Below, one piece after another: positions 5,835 to 6,822 of a DNA stretch of 6,822 bases; the stretch's first letter is position 1, and each line of letters begins with the position of its first letter. The position numbers were made by a program, and so were the translations under genes. Under the pieces are notes generated by a model. It was not told the DNA's origin, did no database searches, and was given only the letters and a program-made list of their open reading frames with translations. Source of the stretch: Candidatus Aminicenantota bacterium (GTDB lineage: Bacteria > Acidobacteriota > Aminicenantia > Aminicenantales > Aminicenantaceae); NCBI GenBank assembly GCA_030670375.1, contig DAOVBT010000106.1:1-6822 (forward strand). Direction: 5' to 3'.

Positions 5835-6687
5835 GGTAGCGGATTTTCCCCCCTACGATTGTGTAGACGGTTTTGGCTTTGAGAATCTCCTTTGGGGCGA
5901 TTTCCAGGATGTCTTTATCCAGGACAGTGAAGTCTGCATATTTGCCCACTTCAATCGAGCCTAAAACATCTTCCTGGAAGGCCGAATAGGCAGCCCAAAT
6001 GGTGAATCCTTTGATGGCTTCTTCGATCGTCATTCGCTGTTCGGAATGCCATCCGCCTTCGGGCCAACCCTCGGGATCTTGCCGGGTCACAGCCGCATAA
6101 ATCCCCAATAGGGGATTGTTCGACTCGACAGGGAAGTCAGACCCGCAGGGTATGACCAGGCCGGCATCTAGAAACCACCGCCAGGCATAGGCTCCTTTAG
6201 CCCGCTCTGTTCCGACTCTGTCTTCCACAAAGGACATATCCGAAGTGCAGTGGGTGGGCTGCATTGCAGGAATTATGCCGAGAGAAACGAATTTTTCGAC
6301 ATCCTGTGGTTCGATGATCTGGGCATGTTCGATACGGAAGCGGTGGTCTGGTTTGGGGTTCTCTTGTAGGGCTTTTTTGTAGGCCTCGAGGCAAAGACGA
6401 TTTCCCCGGATTCCGATGCAGTGGGTGTTCACGCCCATGTCGGCTTCCAGGGCAGCTTTGGAAATGGCGGTGATGTATTCGGGTGTGATCCTGAGCAGGC
6501 CATTGTTGTTCGGATCATCATCATACGGAGCAAAAAATGCAGCCCCTCTCGAACCGAGGGCTCCATCGAAAAACAATTTGATGCTCCGGACCGAAAGCAT
6601 GTGACGACCATACTCTTCGATGCGATGTTGCTTGAAATAAGCTGCCAAATCCATATCCAAGGGGAGGTTCTTCTCTTTCCCCAGCAT
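5824..6687 (-). CDS. Amidohydrolase, YtcJ/NfdA type (Amidohydro_3), C-terminal part
   Basis: The protein belongs to the metal-dependent amidohydrolase superfamily, in the group of YtcJ and N-substituted formamide deformylase, whose substrates are mostly unknown. Numbering from the ATG at 6687, the motifs are SIKLFFDGALGSRGAA (35-50, Lys37), NTHCIG (87-92, His89), RIEHAQII (118-125, His121), QPTHCTSDM (143-151), CGSDFPVE (181-188, Asp184) and NPLLGIYAAVTRQ (191-203). The C-terminal GSIEVGKYADFTVLD (243-257) is the beta-sandwich return. The ATG at 6687 is not a credible start: it has no Shine-Dalgarno, and family-like sequence (GPQHIDIYRNL, then IRVYAML) continues upstream without a break to an in-frame TAA at 6765-6763 and again beyond it. 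Family proteins run to about 500-550 residues with an N-terminal HxH metal site that lies outside the window. It is therefore either a pseudogene or an intact gene with a sequencing error. It lies upstream of rpsU on the same strand. Confidence 0.8.
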   Translation of the reverse strand: MLGKEKNLPLDMDLAAYFKQHRIEEYGRHMLSVRSIKLFFDGALGSRGAAFFAPYDDDPNNNGLLRITPEYITAISKAALEADMGVNTHCIGIRGNRLCLEAYKKALQENPKPDHRFRIEHAQIIEPQDVEKFVSLGIIPAMQPTHCTSDMSFVEDRVGTERAKGAYAWRWFLDAGLVIPCGSDFPVESNNPLLGIYAAVTRQDPEGWPEGGWHSEQRMTIEEAIKGFTIWAAYSAFQEDVLGSIEVGKYADFTVLDKDILEIAPKEILKAKTVYTIVGGKIRYRAK

Positions 6688-6762
6688 GGCATAGACGCGT
6701 ATGTTGAGTTGGTTGTTATCTATGAGGTTTCTGTATATATCGATGTGTTGGGGCCCGATTAC

Positions 6763-6822
6763 TTACTCATTGATGAAATTCAGGCCGACCGAGAGGCAGC
6801 TTCTGAAAGCTTTGAGAAATTT
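6763..6822 (-). pseudogene. Upstream amidohydrolase fragment ending at in-frame TAA
   Basis: Nineteen codons in the same frame as the amidohydrolase run from the window edge to TAA (6765-6763). They read KFLKAFRSCLSVGLNFINE. The last part lines up with the GLTSxHDAG region of YtcJ-like enzymes, and GPQHIDIYRNL continues directly after the stop with no shift of register. The stop stands where family members usually have Ala of the DAG triplet; the flanking residues are Glu and Val instead of Asp and Gly. This suggests a nonsense change, not a frameshift. The alignment is from memory. Confidence 0.6.

Noticed and set aside
6763..6765. Stop-codon reassignment or selenocysteine-like recoding in the amidohydrolase
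   Set aside because: TAA ends the acidic-protein, lptB-type, rpsU and metallophosphoesterase genes, and TAA is not a selenocysteine codon.
1..6822. CRISPR arrays, tRNA genes, insertion sequences, phage or defence genes
   Set aside because: No spaced repeats, cloverleaf, transposase motifs or defence domains could be found by reading both strands.

Overview
The window looks like a stretch of chromosome from a diderm (Gram-negative-type) bacterium of moderate GC. LptB, the ATPase of the lipopolysaccharide export machine, implies an outer membrane. A bacterial S21 protein, a lipoyl synthase and a full Shine-Dalgarno sequence fix the domain as Bacteria. The MinD-like ATPase and the degenerate J-like domain recall proteins I associate with Deltaproteobacteria, Acidobacteriota and Aminicenantes, but I cannot place the phylum from the sequence alone. 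All three stop codons end real genes, so the standard code applies.

Layout, left to right. (1) Positions 2-805, + strand: the 3' part of a gene for a very acidic Glu/Pro-rich protein with a membrane-embedded, RDD-like C-terminus. (2) Positions 2807-793, - strand: a translationally coupled pair, a MinD/ParA-type ATPase followed by an LptB ATPase with an unusual ~115-residue N-terminal extension that looks like a J-domain without its HPD motif. The lptB-type gene overlaps the acidic-protein gene tail to tail by 13 bp. (3) Positions 2808-2962: a divergent regulatory region with an 11-bp inverted repeat that probably supplies a -10 element in each direction. (4) Positions 2963-3808, + strand: a DUF1848-family iron-sulfur protein whose CX3CX2C motif lies at the C-terminus. 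(5) Positions 5454-3824, - strand: lipA (lipoyl synthase) followed 2 bp later by a metallophosphoesterase. (6) Positions 5759-5550, - strand: rpsU (bS21), with a strong promoter and an 11-nt perfect Shine-Dalgarno before a TTG start. (7) Positions 6822-5824, - strand: a YtcJ/NfdA-type amidohydrolase interrupted by an in-frame TAA.

Most genes are ordinary housekeeping or accessory genes. The most distinctive piece is the MinD-like ATPase coupled to the J-like/LptB fusion, which may link a spatial-positioning or regulatory NTPase to envelope biogenesis. Other points worth a second look are the nonsense codon in the amidohydrolase, the unusually strong translation signal of rpsU, and the divergent promoter whose + strand transcript may be leaderless. 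No RNA genes, CRISPR arrays, insertion sequences or prophage features were seen, and no gene-free stretch exceeds about 155 bp.
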